A stretch of 64,000 bases of DNA from Hericium rajendrae (GCA_033439255.1 CM065888.1:2108001-2172000); one strand, 5' to 3'. Counted from the stretch's first letter, positions 44,778 to 56,300 are shown. The notes: a model not told the origin generated them from the sequence alone. Translations and numbers: made by a program.

Positions 44778-45712
44778 GTGGGTGGCAAGAAACATTTCTT
44801 TGATCCATCGAATCGATTCTCTGTACTATCCGACCCCTGTGAGCAATCGTATCCATCGTCTTTGCGCATGTCCGCTATCACGCCCAACTGTCAGACACCG
44901 TCCATTACGCTCCAGACCAAGATTATCACTGTCCCAATCAAGAAACAAATCGACGCTGAGGCACTTCTCGATAGTGGTGCAGAAGGCATCATTATGCACC
45001 CCAAGTTTGCCAAAAAACACCAGTTCCTCCTCAAGAAACTCCCTAAACCCTTTCTCGTTCGCAATGTGGACAACTCCAAAAACATCATGGGCTGGGTCCA
45101 CTATTTAGTCAACCAGAACATCCGCATTTATGCCAAGGACTCGACATCCTTCTATAAGGAGACAGCTGAGTTCTATATTGTTGACATTGGCAACTACGAC
45201 ATCATCCTTGGGACTGATTGGTTACAGGAGCACAACCCTAAAATTGACTGGGTCTCTCGTTGTGTCGACATGACTCGCTGCCCTCCCTCTTGCACTCTGA
45301 ATAAATCCCCGGTCAAGAACCTGTCCACTCGCATGGAACGCTGCCAGTCAGCCCCTCATCTGCCAGTCCTCAGTGCTGCTGCTGTACTGCTTCCCTCACC
45401 TTGCCCTCCTCTATTGCTCTCACTGCCCCTGCCATTTGTCGCTGCTCCACTTTCCAAATACATGATCCCTGCTCGCCGAGTCCAAGATGTCTGCCTTCAC
45501 CACATCCACCTGTCCAAGGTTCCTGCATGTCTGTTTACCGAGGACGATGACCCACAACCTAACATCAATGATGACTGGGTTGAAGAAGGCCTTTGCCTAG
45601 CTGGTGTTCTCCCTAACTGGGACACACCACTCCCACCGGACGATGACCCCGACTACCAACACACCATCTGTATCTGTCGCTCCTTTACCAATGCTCAGAA
45701 ACTGGCTGAGTG
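44778..45712 (+). pseudogene. Gypsy aspartic protease region
   Basis: Plus-strand retropepsin-like sequence: the active-site form LLDSGAEGIIMHPKFAKKH near 44,970, then DYDIILGTDWL-type GNYDIILGTDWLQEHNPKID near 45,195, followed by a Pro/Leu-rich linker. RT is not reached, because the element is cut by the LTR fragment at 45,713. Fossil. Confidence 0.85.
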
Positions 45713-46087
45713 TGTAACGGATGGTTTATAAGTTACTACTATAGTCTTCTACTTTCTTACTCTTTTCTACCTGGCTTACTTTTCGAGTTTTGCAGAGTTT
45801 CCTTATTAGGATAGCTGAGTTTGAATCATGTACTTAGAGCGGATTTCCTTATTGGGAATAAGCATCTATCTTGCCAACTCACCACCATCTGTCTGCTTTT
45901 GTCTCAGTCTCTGCTTGTTCTCCTCATATCTGAAAGGTTCTCTTGGGATCCAACCCTCAAAGGAAGGTGTGTGGCCCCCAAAACCCTCATCAGGAGGTCT
46001 ATATCTGCTGCTGGCCCTCAGAGGAGGTGCCAGCTCATCACTCATCTGCTTGGCTGCAGGACTGAGGCATCCTCGGTTCTGTTAGCT
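45713..46087. mobile_element. Truncated LTR, TGTAACGG family
   Basis: Matches the first 375 bp of the complete solo LTR at 10,835-11,321 almost base for base, then stops at 46,087. The missing part marks the point where the TE stack meets the sequence to the right, a candidate boundary of the KDZ-linked island. Confidence 0.85.
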
Positions 46088-46160
46088 CACATGATTCAGT
46101 ACTGATTTTCCGTAAGACCATGTTGAGCCAAACTGACACCGTCGCATTCTAGATTGGTGA
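46088..46160. other. Junction region left of the palindrome array
   Basis: No gene or known terminus seen. Candidate location of the left end of the KDZ-linked island; ACATGATTCAGTACTG begins right after the truncated LTR. Confidence 0.3.
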
Positions 46161-47530
46161 GCTCACGTTGGCCAACGTCCTGGTGTAGTCATAGTAGTAT
46201 GGCCAGAATGACAATCTTAATTATCATACCGCGTTGCCCAGGAATGTTCGCCTATGCCCCTATACCTGACAGTTAGTTACCATGCAGTATTGTCTGGCCA
46301 AGTATACCATTTCTGCAATCGAATATGCCTGGCCAAGCACAAAATATGCCTCAGCCTACCGCGGCATATTGCAGCATATCAGTATGCTTGGCCAATATCC
46401 AATATGCCGCAAGGCTGCATGACCTTATGATTGGCCAATGTGCATATCCTTTCTGCACCAACATGCCGCTATGGTTGACCAACATCCCATATAATTATAC
46501 GCTACCATTCTGGCTTGATTGGCCAACCTCACATATCTTTAACTGCGGCATGCCTCTGCGGTTGGCCAACGTCCCGTATATTCATACGGTGGCATTCCGG
46601 CTTGGTTGGCCAACGTCGCGCTGAAATAACTCAACCATGCCGCCATGGTTGGCCAATGTCCTACTGTATTTGACTCAACCATTCTGGCTTGGCTGGCCAG
46701 CGTCTGATATTATATACCCCACCATTGCGCCTTGGTTGGCCAGCCTCCGACGTATTTTACCGCGGCATGCCGCCATGGTTGGCCAAACACGTACATCCTG
46801 CCTGCATCATCATCCCGCTATGGTTGGCCAACATCCGAAGTACTATACCATACCATGTGACGTTGGTTGGCCAACACAAATATTGGTGTTTCTGTGTCAT
46901 GCCCGCATGATTGGCCAATGTCAGACATGGTTTACCGCACCATGCCCCTACGGTTGGCCAACATATGAAATAGTGTACCGTACCATGCTGGTATGGTTGG
47001 CCAACGCGGACATCCTGTCTGTGTTGTCATGCTGCTATGGTTGGCCAACTCGCATATTCTCTCTTCAGGACCATGCCCGCATGGTTGGCCAACAGCCGAA
47101 GATACTATTATACCGTGCGACATTGGTTGGCCAACCCACATGTTCGTTCTCCTGTACCATGCCGGCATGGTTGGCCAATGTCTGACTCACGTTACCGCGG
47201 CATGCCCCTATGGTTGGCCAACATCTGACGGACCGTACTATACCGTGCGACATTGGTTGGCCAACCCACATGTTCGTTCTCCTGTACCATGCCGGCATGG
47301 TTGGCCAATGTCTGACTCACGTTACCGCGGCATGCCCCTATGGTTGGCCAACATCTGACGGACCGTACTATACCGTGCGACATTGGTTGGCCAACCCACA
47401 TGTTCGTTCTCCTGTACCATGCCGGCATGGTTGGCCAATGTCTGACTCACATTACCGCGGCATGCCCCTATGGTTGGCCAACATCTGAAATAGTATACCG
47501 TACTATGCTGGTATGGTTGGCCAACACACA
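46160..47530. repeat. Array of about 30 GGTTGGCCAACC-type palindromes, period about 43 bp
   Basis: TTGGCCAA or a one-base variant recurs near 46,168, 46,293, 46,329, 46,388, 46,432, 46,474, 46,516, 46,562, 46,597, 46,647 and then about every 41-46 bp to 47,515. The dominant unit is ATGGTTGGCCAAC followed by about 30 bp ending in a second palindrome-like word (ACCATGCCGGCATGG or CCGCGGCATGCC). From 47,085 to 47,475 three units form a 129-bp higher-order repeat present three times almost unchanged. Reading frames here (WLANVR.. peptides) follow the repeat and I do not regard them as genes. Function unknown. Confidence 0.85.
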
Positions 47531-47712
47531 TTATAGATTGCACATGCTCATTTCTTAGCATACTACATACAATGTCTATTTACCGCTATTTCACGCCACA
47601 CTGCCATACCTACATTGGTTGGTCAGCCATGAACTCACCACTGCTCGTATGGATGCTCTACATCAACAGGGAGGTGATGCTGGTGGTGACCGGCTCCTCG
47701 TGTTGTACCGCA

Positions 47713-48330
47713 ATACGAGCGATGCTACAACCTTATCCAGAAGACCGTACCCCATGCCCGTAACATCCCCAAGCAGCCACGTCCCGTGATTCTCTGCGTA
47801 CCTCTGGTCGTCATTCGTTCCATTATATGCTCATATGGACTTGTATCGCAGACCGAGTGCATGCGTGCTAATGTACTATGCTTCCCAGGTATGCCGCGGC
47901 ATACTTACAGCGTATGCCGCGGTTGATCTCTGGAATGTACAGGAATACGAGCGATGCTACAACCTTATCCAGAAGACCGTACCCCACGCCCGTAACATCC
48001 CCAAACAGCCATGTCCGGAGATTCTCTGCATATCTCTGGTCGTCTGTGGACTTGTATCGCAGACCACGTGCGTGCGTACTAATGTACTATGCCGCCCATG
48101 TATGCCGCGGCATAATCTCAGAATATGCCGCGGCCTAGCTCCAGAATGTACAAGGATACAAGTGATGCTAGAACCTTATCCAGAAGACCGTACCCCATTC
48201 CTGTAACATCTCCAAGCAGCCATGTCCAGAGATTCTCTGCGTATCTCTGGTCGTCTATGGACTTGTATCGCAGACCACGTGTGTGCGTACGAATGTACTG
48301 CATGGCTAATATATGCCGCGGCATAATGTG
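47713..48330. repeat. Tandem repeat of 211-231 bp units with ATGCCGCGGCAT palindromes
   Basis: Units start near 47,713, 47,944 and 48,155 with GAGCGATGCTACAACCTTAT. Each contains AGAAGACCGTACCCCA, a TCTGGTCGTC block, TTGTATCGCAGACC, and one or two ATGCCGCGGCAT-type palindromes about 25-30 bp apart (for example 47,889, 48,102 and 48,313). No conserved ORF. Confidence 0.85.
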
Positions 48331-48823
48331 GACCAATCTCATACAGATGCAATGAGTGGCAGTTCGGAGTTTGACGAACATTCAGGAGCCCGGCCTCATT
48401 TACTACCTTTTGATATATGTGTTGCATTTGTTTTCGATTTCAGAAATTGCAGCGTCCTTGCACTTTCAATATCGTCTGATCTGTCTTGATTCTATGCTCT
48501 CAACGACTTGAAGTGCCCATAATATGTTTCGACAATCCCCACAGATGCCGCCTCAGCTGCCGCGGCATTCGTACGGTCTCTGTCTGGCTTGCATGTAATT
48601 TGGAACACATTGTAGGAGGCTGTCCATGTACTAATTGAAGGAATACAGTTTCCGTCTATGCCGCGGAGACTTCTGTATAGCGTATCCATCCCCATGTCGT
48701 ACAATCATTATAGAATGCCGCCAATGTTGTTATCATTCACGCGGCATTTTGCTGGTATATGAACCTCAATCTCTGATATAAAGTATATCTACCCTACAAG
48801 AATACTAAGATACGGATAGCCAC
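48331..48823. other. Intergenic, no gene recognised
   Basis: A non-repetitive stretch between the tandem array and the 3' end of the next gene. It contains GCCGCGGCATT at 48,562 and ATGCCGCGGAGA at 48,659. A 70-codon minus-strand ORF (48,492-48,704) has no recognisable features. Confidence 0.5.
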
Positions 48824-49970
48824 CTAGTACTTTTCAACTGCCATTCGGTAGCTATCCCGTGCATCCTCTAGGTAACTCTTCATTCTCTCATGGCCTTTCG
48901 CTAACGTTCGGAAGAGGTTTAATTCCGTCTCGAACCGCGCTGCTTCCGCTGCCATGACCTGCTGAGATACCATCATACCGACAGATCCCGGATGGAGGCG
49001 ACGGGACGTGCTGAGATATCGGTGAAACGGGAAGTCCTGTGATATTTTGACCATCAGCTATAGGGACAGTCACTCATCTCAAGTTAAAACGCACCTCGAC
49101 CAATGGTGGCGGACTGCTACTATCCTGTTGGCCAGAAGAGAGGCATCATTAACATCTCATCACACATCAGCACAAAATGTCCGCACCTCAGCCTGTTCAG
49201 TAGCCATGATTACCGGTCCATCACCTCCCTCCACCATTCTCTCCTTTCCCTTTCCCTTACCGGATACCTGGATTAATTTAGGACTTAGTATGTTGGCCGC
49301 GGTCATAGCCATAGTACATACCGATCCCGCGGGACCGCCTACTCCAGCCTTCGCAGGTGTCGCGATGGCATTACGACCCGCCTCGCACTGCACATCCGGG
49401 CTTATGCCATCATCACGAATGACACCGCTGATCGTCGTTTTGGTAAGCGCAACCGCAGCCGATATGTCCCCTGGACCTCGCGAGGCATATCCCACCCCAT
49501 CCGCAGATGCAGACTTCGGTAAATCAGTTTAAATTCAGGTAGAATGGGTTGACAACATACCTCCTCACCCAGAGTAGGACTACCGCATATGTCCATAAAC
49601 ATGCCCTCCATCTCCCGTAGCTCGTCCATTGCTCCCTGAGAAATATCAGCAACCAATTTCCCAGGGCTCGCACCCTACTCACCTTTTCAACTTCCTGGAC
49701 ATCGGACCCTGTGCGCTCGTGAGCCACATTCATAGTCGGCGGATCAAGGACACCGCAGAACATGTCCTCCATCGCCTGAATGTCATCAGGATCTCCCTGC
49801 CCGCTATAAGCGTTGAAATCCAATGCTCTAACAATAGCACTCACCTGGTCCCCGCGTGCTGCCTGGCCTGCGGGCATATGGTTCTGCGGGTTGTCAGAAT
49901 ACATATCCACATCATGTTCAGACTCCTCAGTGAGTCCTACCATGAACGAATCCAGGTCGTCAGCGTTCAT
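48824..49970 (-). CDS. Unknown 294-aa protein, six exons
   Basis: Exons on the minus strand: 49,970-49,845, 49,796-49,683, 49,635-49,561, 49,513-49,187, 49,124-49,095 and 49,036-48,824. All introns are GT-AG, 47-62 bp, and all junctions fall between codons; the total is 885 nt. The acidic N-terminus (MNADDLDSFMVGLTEESEHD) is followed by two similar acidic blocks (DDIQAMEDMFCGVLDPPT and DELREMEGMFMDICGSPT). A Gly/Ala/Thr-rich middle holds a GKGKGKER tract, and the C-terminus is predicted helical (VMAAEAARFETELNLFRTLA). I recognise no domain. It is divergent from the Cys-cluster gene at 50,114 with only 143 bp between the start codons, so the two probably share a promoter. The two EDMF/EGMF blocks may be an exon duplication. 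Confidence 0.7.
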
Positions 49971-50113
49971 TGTAGTAGAGAGTCAACAGTGACACCAGCG
50001 CCAATCTACGCGAGTTCACCGCGCGGCGCGACGGTCACGTGATCTGGCTCTCACTTCCCCGCGGACGCGGCTAAGTCGACATCCTGTCCCACTCTCACTT
50101 TGCACTCACCACC
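49971..50113. promoter_or_regulatory. Bidirectional promoter region (143 bp)
   Basis: Lies between two divergent start codons. It contains GCGCGGCGCG and CACGTGA (an E-box-like CACGTG at about 50,036-50,041) and CCCGCGGACGCGG. No TATA box is obvious. Confidence 0.5.
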
Positions 50114-52589
50114 ATGTCATCCCCCTACACCCCACTTGAAAAGGATGTCATGCGCTGTGCTCTTCGTGTCCTCCTTGCCCTTGGTTCTCTAAAGCACCGG
50201 GACATTATCAGCAGGGATGAGTGGGAGCGACGTTTCACTGCGGAACAAGTACGTTTTCAGTTCTTAACTTCATATGCTGCTGACCACGTTACGTCTCTGC
50301 AGAAATCTCTAGCACAGGCATTTCTGGCCGTGCAACAAGCCGGCGAACGCAAGATAATCCCGCCGCTCGTCATCAGCTGGATGCTTGAGATGGTAGATGC
50401 CCGCCGCATGTCCCGGCCAGTGGACTTCGCTTCCATCTCCTCTGCGGATTCCCGTCTCAAGGAGGAAATGATGGGGCACTACCACTCTGAGTTGTGGCCA
50501 ACAAACTACCATGATCTCGACGATTCCCAGGGCGGCAGTGTGCTCGAAGGTGGGTGGTGGTTAGAGCTAGGTGCGTCGGTATTCGGTCCTGCATCATATT
50601 CAATCCATTGATGTATTGTTAGATCGTAATGAATCCCCAGTTTCCATTGCATCGTCATCCGACCATCCTGCTGGTCGTTCCTCCGCTCAGACCACCCGCC
50701 CCGCCGCCGTACCTACTGCGAAACCTCCCCAGCCTGATCCTGAACGTCGCCAACCCCCACGACCTCGGCCTAAGGTTGTGCTCCAGCCCACGAAGAATGG
50801 CGTTCGCATCCAAATCCCTGCAGATGATGCCGCCGAGGTTGAAGAGCAAATTGATCGCAACCGCGCGTGGGTAGAGGCTTCTAAGACGCCCTCAAGGCCT
50901 GCAGAGCATGTCCCTGCCGCGCCGACCCCACCAGAGCCCCGCCGAAGCAAGCGCCGTGCGGAAGCCATGGCCTCTGATGACAATGCCTTACCCGATGCCG
51001 CCCAACCAAAGACAAAGGCGCAGAAGACGAAGAACGCGCCCGCATCCAAGAAGGCTGCACCAACGAAGGCTGGGGCCAGCAAGACCACTTCCGCCTCGAA
51101 GAAGCCAGCAGCAGGCAAGACCGCTGCGAAGCCCCAAAAGGGCGGACGTGGCCGCAAGAATGCAGCGGCGACTAGCCAAGAAGTCCAGCAGTCGCAGGCC
51201 ATTGAGGACGCCAGAGAGCAGGAGGAGAACCAGCAGGGAGATCAGGGTGTGGAGAGCGAGCAGCAGCAAAATGAGGACCAGCTTCCTCCACAGGTAAGTC
51301 TGTAATTTGTTACCATATTCTTCCAATGCTCACATATACCTTTGCTCCAGCGGGTATTCACAGCTGACGAGCTTCGATACATCAAGCAGGCCAAACTGGT
51401 AGCGGTACGCTTGCAAATTTCATTGTTACTTTATCATAAGCAATACTGATGAAGGTTTCAAATATCTTAGCTGGATTCCTGCGAGCGCTGCGTAACGGAC
51501 CAGAAGCCTTGCTTCCCCAGGGGCCCATGCAACGCCTGCCTCGCCTGCAAGGGCCTCAAGCACAAATGCTCCCACCGGGCCCAAGGCGCGGGCAGCGGGA
51601 ATAGGCGTAACTGGGACCCAGAGGACTACTATGATGTGCTCTGGCGGCATGCAGCTGGGCCGATGCCCAAATGGCCCCTGGACCGCTCTGTCGACTGGGA
51701 ACCTGAGGTGCAGGGTAATGTCTCATCATGGGGCTACTGGTCTGACGCAGCCTCGGCGACAGCTGCCGCAGCTCAGGCAGCCTCGGCTTCGAAGGCGGAA
51801 GCACAGCAGGCCGCGGTTACTCAGGCACCCGCTGACTTTGACGTCGACATGGAGGATGAGCCGCGTATGCCAACGCCGCCAATGCAGGTCAACTTGGATG
51901 ACCGTGCTCCTGGACCATCTCGGCGTAAGGACAAGGGCAAGGCTCCAGTGCGCGCCCAGGACCAACACTTCGACGGTCCTGCACACGCTGATCCAGATCA
52001 CCAGTCTGAAATTCCCCTGGATGTCACCCCTCCTCGCCGACCGAATCTGTCTCCCCATCCCCCTATTGCTTGCATTGACGATCCAATGCCGCAAGACCCG
52101 CGGGAATACGACCCACACTCCCAACAGCTGGTCGAGGATCTTGCCGCGGATATCAAGCGTATCCGCCTGCAATTGGGCACGCACGAAGGTGTCATTCAAG
52201 GCATGGCCCATCTCTCCGCGGACGTGCAACGCCTCTCCGAGCGAGTGTCCAGCATTGACACCACACAAGGCCGCCATCAGGAGTCAGTGGAACAGCGACT
52301 CAAGGAGCATGAGGACCGTCTTCAAAACATTGATAGGGGCCTCACCACACTATCCAGCAACCTGCACACCGACATCTCCGACATGTCCTCCAGGATGGCC
52401 TCCCGGTTCGAAGAGCTGCGTGGCATGGTCAACGTGGCCCCGCAACAAGTTCCGGTTCCCGCGGGACTATTTGGTGGGCGGTTTAGCACGGCTGCGGCGG
52501 TTCAGTGGGGTGGAGCTACTGATGCAGACCGCGGCAATGCTGGGGCCTCATCCAGCCAGCCTAGCACAGGTTCAAAACCTGCCAAGTAG
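50114..52589 (+). CDS. 741-aa Cys-cluster protein with basic middle and coiled coil
   Basis: Exons 50,114-50,248, 50,303-50,549, 50,623-51,293, 51,351-51,404 and 51,471-52,589; introns 54-73 bp, GT-AG, in phase throughout (2,226 nt). Residues 1-130 form a mostly helical N-terminus. About 145-345 are Pro, then Lys/Ala-rich like a histone H1 tail (KKAAPTKAGASKTTSASKK). Residues 373-402 carry a Cys cluster C-x2-C-x6-C-x5-C-x2-C-x2-C-x6-C (CERC...CLACKGLKHKC), whose halves resemble the Zn2Cys6 CxxC-x6-C motif. About 580-690 form a coiled coil (QQLVEDLAADIKRIRLQLGT). Sequence-wise it fits a nuclear DNA-binding protein that oligomerises. The family name is unknown to me; similar Cys clusters with coiled coils are common next to transposons in Agaricomycetes. 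It is not a classical Gal4-type factor, since the cluster is internal and has seven Cys. Confidence 0.8.
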
Positions 52590-53320
52590 GTATATCCATG
52601 CCCGCGGCATCCGGCGGCATTTTCACTATTATTTCATGAGTCCTGCATGCTCTTCGCCCTTGTACTTAAATAGATAATGAATGATCAATCTCTCCTATCT
52701 AAGATAAAATGTGTGACCTGAGATGAATGATTCTTGGGCTTAAGACAGTTATATAACCCGTTTCAAGTCTCGCATGGCAATATCTGTGTATACAACATCC
52801 TGAACTGCGACCAGATATGAGTATCTATGATATGATGCACCAGAGTCTACATCAAATGGAGTATTGACCCCGCCTTTCTCCATGTTCCACACACTGCTTT
52901 GAATCTCCGCGGCATGCTACTGACAACCTAAGGACATCGCCGGACAGCACAACACTGATTTATCATGCCGCGGCATATCTATTGACGTCGCCTATGCTCC
53001 TGCACCCCGCTTCGGGACTTCCAGAGCCATCACCCTCCTCTCTATATCCTACAGCCCACTGTAAATGTTGTTCGCGTCGGCCCACGGCCGCGTGAGGCAT
53101 GTTGAAGCCCCTAGCGTTCGGTATACAATGCCGCGGCATATCTGTTGAAGGATGCCGCATGCCGGCGAGAGTCCAATGGGCTCTCTCAAGCTTTCCTGCC
53201 ACCGGATGGACGTGCTGCAGGGATCGCAACCTCCACTGTCAGCTTCGGATTGCGGCCAGAACGTGGGGGTTGTCTACATTGTGAATCAGCAAGACGCCTG
53301 GGTGCTGACAGCAGCATAAC
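52590..53320. other. Intergenic between convergent genes, with CCGCGGCAT motifs
   Basis: No gene recognised in this 731-bp stretch. It holds CCGCGGCATC (52,602), CCGCGGCATG (52,908), ATGCCGCGGCATATCT (52,965) and ATGCCGCGGCATATCTG (53,128). The last two are near-identical 16-bp words 163 bp apart. Confidence 0.6.
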
Positions 53321-56300
53321 TTACTCAAGGGCCTTAGCCGTCGGCCGCTTTCTCCTAGACCCTTCAACAATGTTCTCATCCTGCACTTCAGGCTTTCTTT
53401 GCCGCCTTGCAGGCGGCTTGATTGGGGGATGCATCGAGCTCGGCCCAGCCTTTGGGGGACTATCAGGAGATCGAAGACGTTTCCCTAGCAGATGGGGGCC
53501 TCCACGATCATTGGCGGCATTGCTGGCCCTCGGGACATTGGCGTTCTGTCCAGAGGATGGAGCCTGCTGCCCGGATAGTTTAGCATCATTGCCGCATAAA
53601 TAAAGAGATAATTAATGTTGCCTACAGTTTCGGTAGTGCCTTCCGGATCATCTAACGCCTTGCAGGCTTTCGTAATTGCAGGGATTATCAGACTCGCAAT
53701 GTAAGCGAAAGCAAGAGGTGATCCGTTCAAATAGCCAGGTCCTGAGCTCTCCTCGTCCGCGTCCTCTGCGAATTGGCCTTCATGCATATCATGTATAGCA
53801 CTACCCATGGCCAAAGCAAAGGTTTCCATGCTTGTCCTAGATCGGACACTCCTCGACCCGTTCTGCGTTGGTGCAGAAAGCCAGGGCTTCGTACCAATCC
53901 ATGTGGTGAGGTCGTCTAGCCCCTCCTGCCTATGAACTTCAGCAGGAAGCCACATTTCCTGGCTCTCCCAGTCTTTCCAGTGCGTTCTCCAGCTTGCTGG
54001 AAGTGGAATTAGTGGCGCAGCACCCGTTCCCTAAGTCCAGTTAGTGTTTGAAACTTTGAGATGTCATAATAGCATCACTCACTCCTTGCATCTGCGCAAT
54101 CAGCTCCAGAAGCTTGCAATACTCCTTTTCATTGGATAACGAGGCCAGGTATTGCATGCGGAGTCGGGTGTGGCGTCGTGTGTCTGCAGGGCATTCCAAA
54201 GTGGCTGGACGATTACCGCGGCGTTGCGGAGCACCACCTGCAGCAGCGAGAGACCCTCCGGCAGGGCCGCCTGAGCTCCCAGTCCACCCAGGAGGTCTCT
54301 CCAGCTCCTGTAGGCTCTGGTCTGCCACTTCGTCCACCATGATCAACACCTCATCCTCCTCATCAGTCGATGGAATTCCAGACTCCTTCTGCTGTCCTTT
54401 GGTTTCCTTTGCCTTCTTCCCCTTCCCAAGCTTCACCAGATTAGCCTTCGTTATGGTCAGTCGTTCCTGATAGGCTTTATTCTTCACCTCCTTCGCTTTC
54501 GTCTTTGCCTCCCTCGCCTTTGCCTCCCTCGCCTTCGCCTCCCTCGCCTTCGCCTCCCTCGCCTTCGCCTCCCTCGCCTTCGCCTCCCTCGCCTCCGCCT
54601 CCCTCGCCTCCGCCTCCCTCGCCTTCGCCTCCCTCGCCTTCGCCTCCCTCGCCTTCGCCTCCCTCGCCTCCCTCGCCTCCTTCGCCTGAGCCTCCGCCTG
54701 AGCCTCCGCCTGAGCCGCGGCCTTCGCCTGAGCCTTCGCCTGAGCCTTCTCCCGGATGGTCTTTGCCGCCGCGGCTTTGGCCTTCATGGCGTTCGCCTTG
54801 GCTGCAATTGCCTTGGCCTCCATCGCCTTGGCCGCCTTAGTGGTTTTCGCTTTTGCCTGCGTGGCATTCTCCTGAGCCACCTGCGCCTCATGCTGTTTGG
54901 CCAGGGTCTGCGTTGCCGCCTTTGGATGCTGTGCGTCACTCTCCAAGTCTATATCAGACGGGTTTGCCTCCTCTACTTCTGCTTCGGAGTCCTCCTCTGC
55001 TGCCGCAGTAATGCCGCTGTAGTCCGCATCAGATAGAACATCCCCTGCCTTGGACGCATCAGTGTCCGAAAGGTGGACGATGTCTTCACCACCTAGTGAC
55101 GACGAGGTAAGGTCCTCATCGGTGTCGTAATCCCTTGGGGGCCTGTCCTTGCCTTTCCGCCTGATTGCAGGTGGCGGGGTGTCTTGTACATCTGGTGACG
55201 ATGGGGTCTGGTCATCCTGGCTGTCGTAATCAACGTGCGCCCATTCCTTGCCTTTTCCCAAGGTCGCCGTCGGTGTACGGCTTTGCGCGGAGGTATTGGA
55301 GAACCCAGCGGCATTCCGGGACGCTGTTGGGGGCCTGTCCTTGCCTTTCCGCCTGATTACAGGTGGCGGGGTGTCTTGTACATCTGGTGACGATGGGGTC
55401 TGGTCATCCTGGCTGTCGTAATCAACGTGCGCCCGTTCCTTGCCTTTTCCCAAGGTCGCCGTCGGTGTACGGCTTTGCGCGGAGGTATTGGAGAGCTCCG
55501 CGGCATTCCCGGACCCTGTGGAGGGGGACATGGCATGGCGGGCCTTCAACGCGGCTTTCCTGCCTTTAGCAGGAGGTCCCTGCATTGGAGTAGGAGCTTT
55601 GGCAAAGCATTGAACAGTGTCATCACCGTCGACCTCCGGAAAATAATCCCACTTGAAGGGAATCAAGCCTTCGTCTATGCGGTCGTGCCAGTGCCTGTAT
55701 ACATCTTCAATGCAATATTGGTTCCACTTTGACGGGTGAATCCAGAATTGGTATCCTGGCGGGAAGCAATCCAGGGAGAAGTAGTCGCTGTCCTCGGTAA
55801 AAACCAATCCCCATGGCACCGCGCCCTTCACTTCACCTATTGCAATATCTGATCTACATGTCAGCTTCTGCTCCACGAGATGATACTCTGGCTTACGGAA
55901 GTGTGCAGTCATCCACTGAGTGATCAAGGCCTTCCGCTCTTGCCTCTCCAGCTTATCGAATACCTCTAGCGATGGCAAGATCGGCCAGCCTTCATCGTCA
56001 TAATCCAGTTCCGGGAGGTCTAGGCTTTCGCTTGGAGCATCTGGAGCTTCGCAAAGCAGGGGATCTGAAGCATGGCATCAGCGCTTGCCAGCCAGATATA
56101 TTGAAGTACTCACCTGATGCCTTTGTTGACCACTCCGTCCATTGTGTAAATATGCCGGTGTCTGCCCAGTTCGGATTTGCCTCGCTGAACCCCTTTGTCC
56201 CAGACAGGTCTTCTGTATAGTCTTGCCTACTCGGGGTTAACTCAAGTCAAATGTTAAAGCAGCAAATGACTTACATGGCATGGGCCAGACGGCCATCAGG

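Noticed and set aside
46160-47530. CRISPR-like regular array
   Set aside because: Eukaryotic context, palindromic core with no constant repeat/unique spacer structure, units homogenised in blocks of three, no cas genes.
46325-47560. ORFs of 60-180 codons with WLANVR/GWPT-type repeats in the palindrome array
   Set aside because: They exist on both strands and in several frames and follow the 43-bp repeat exactly, so they are by-products of the array.
53485-53955. Stop at 53,485 as the end of the WFRNN gene
   Set aside because: A 59-bp intron with a good branch site removes it and leads in phase to a basic C-terminus. I still list this junction as the least certain.
54505-54840. Plus-strand Pro/Ser ORF
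   Set aside because: Antisense of the [11 protein letters not shown] microrepeat in the spliced minus-strand gene.
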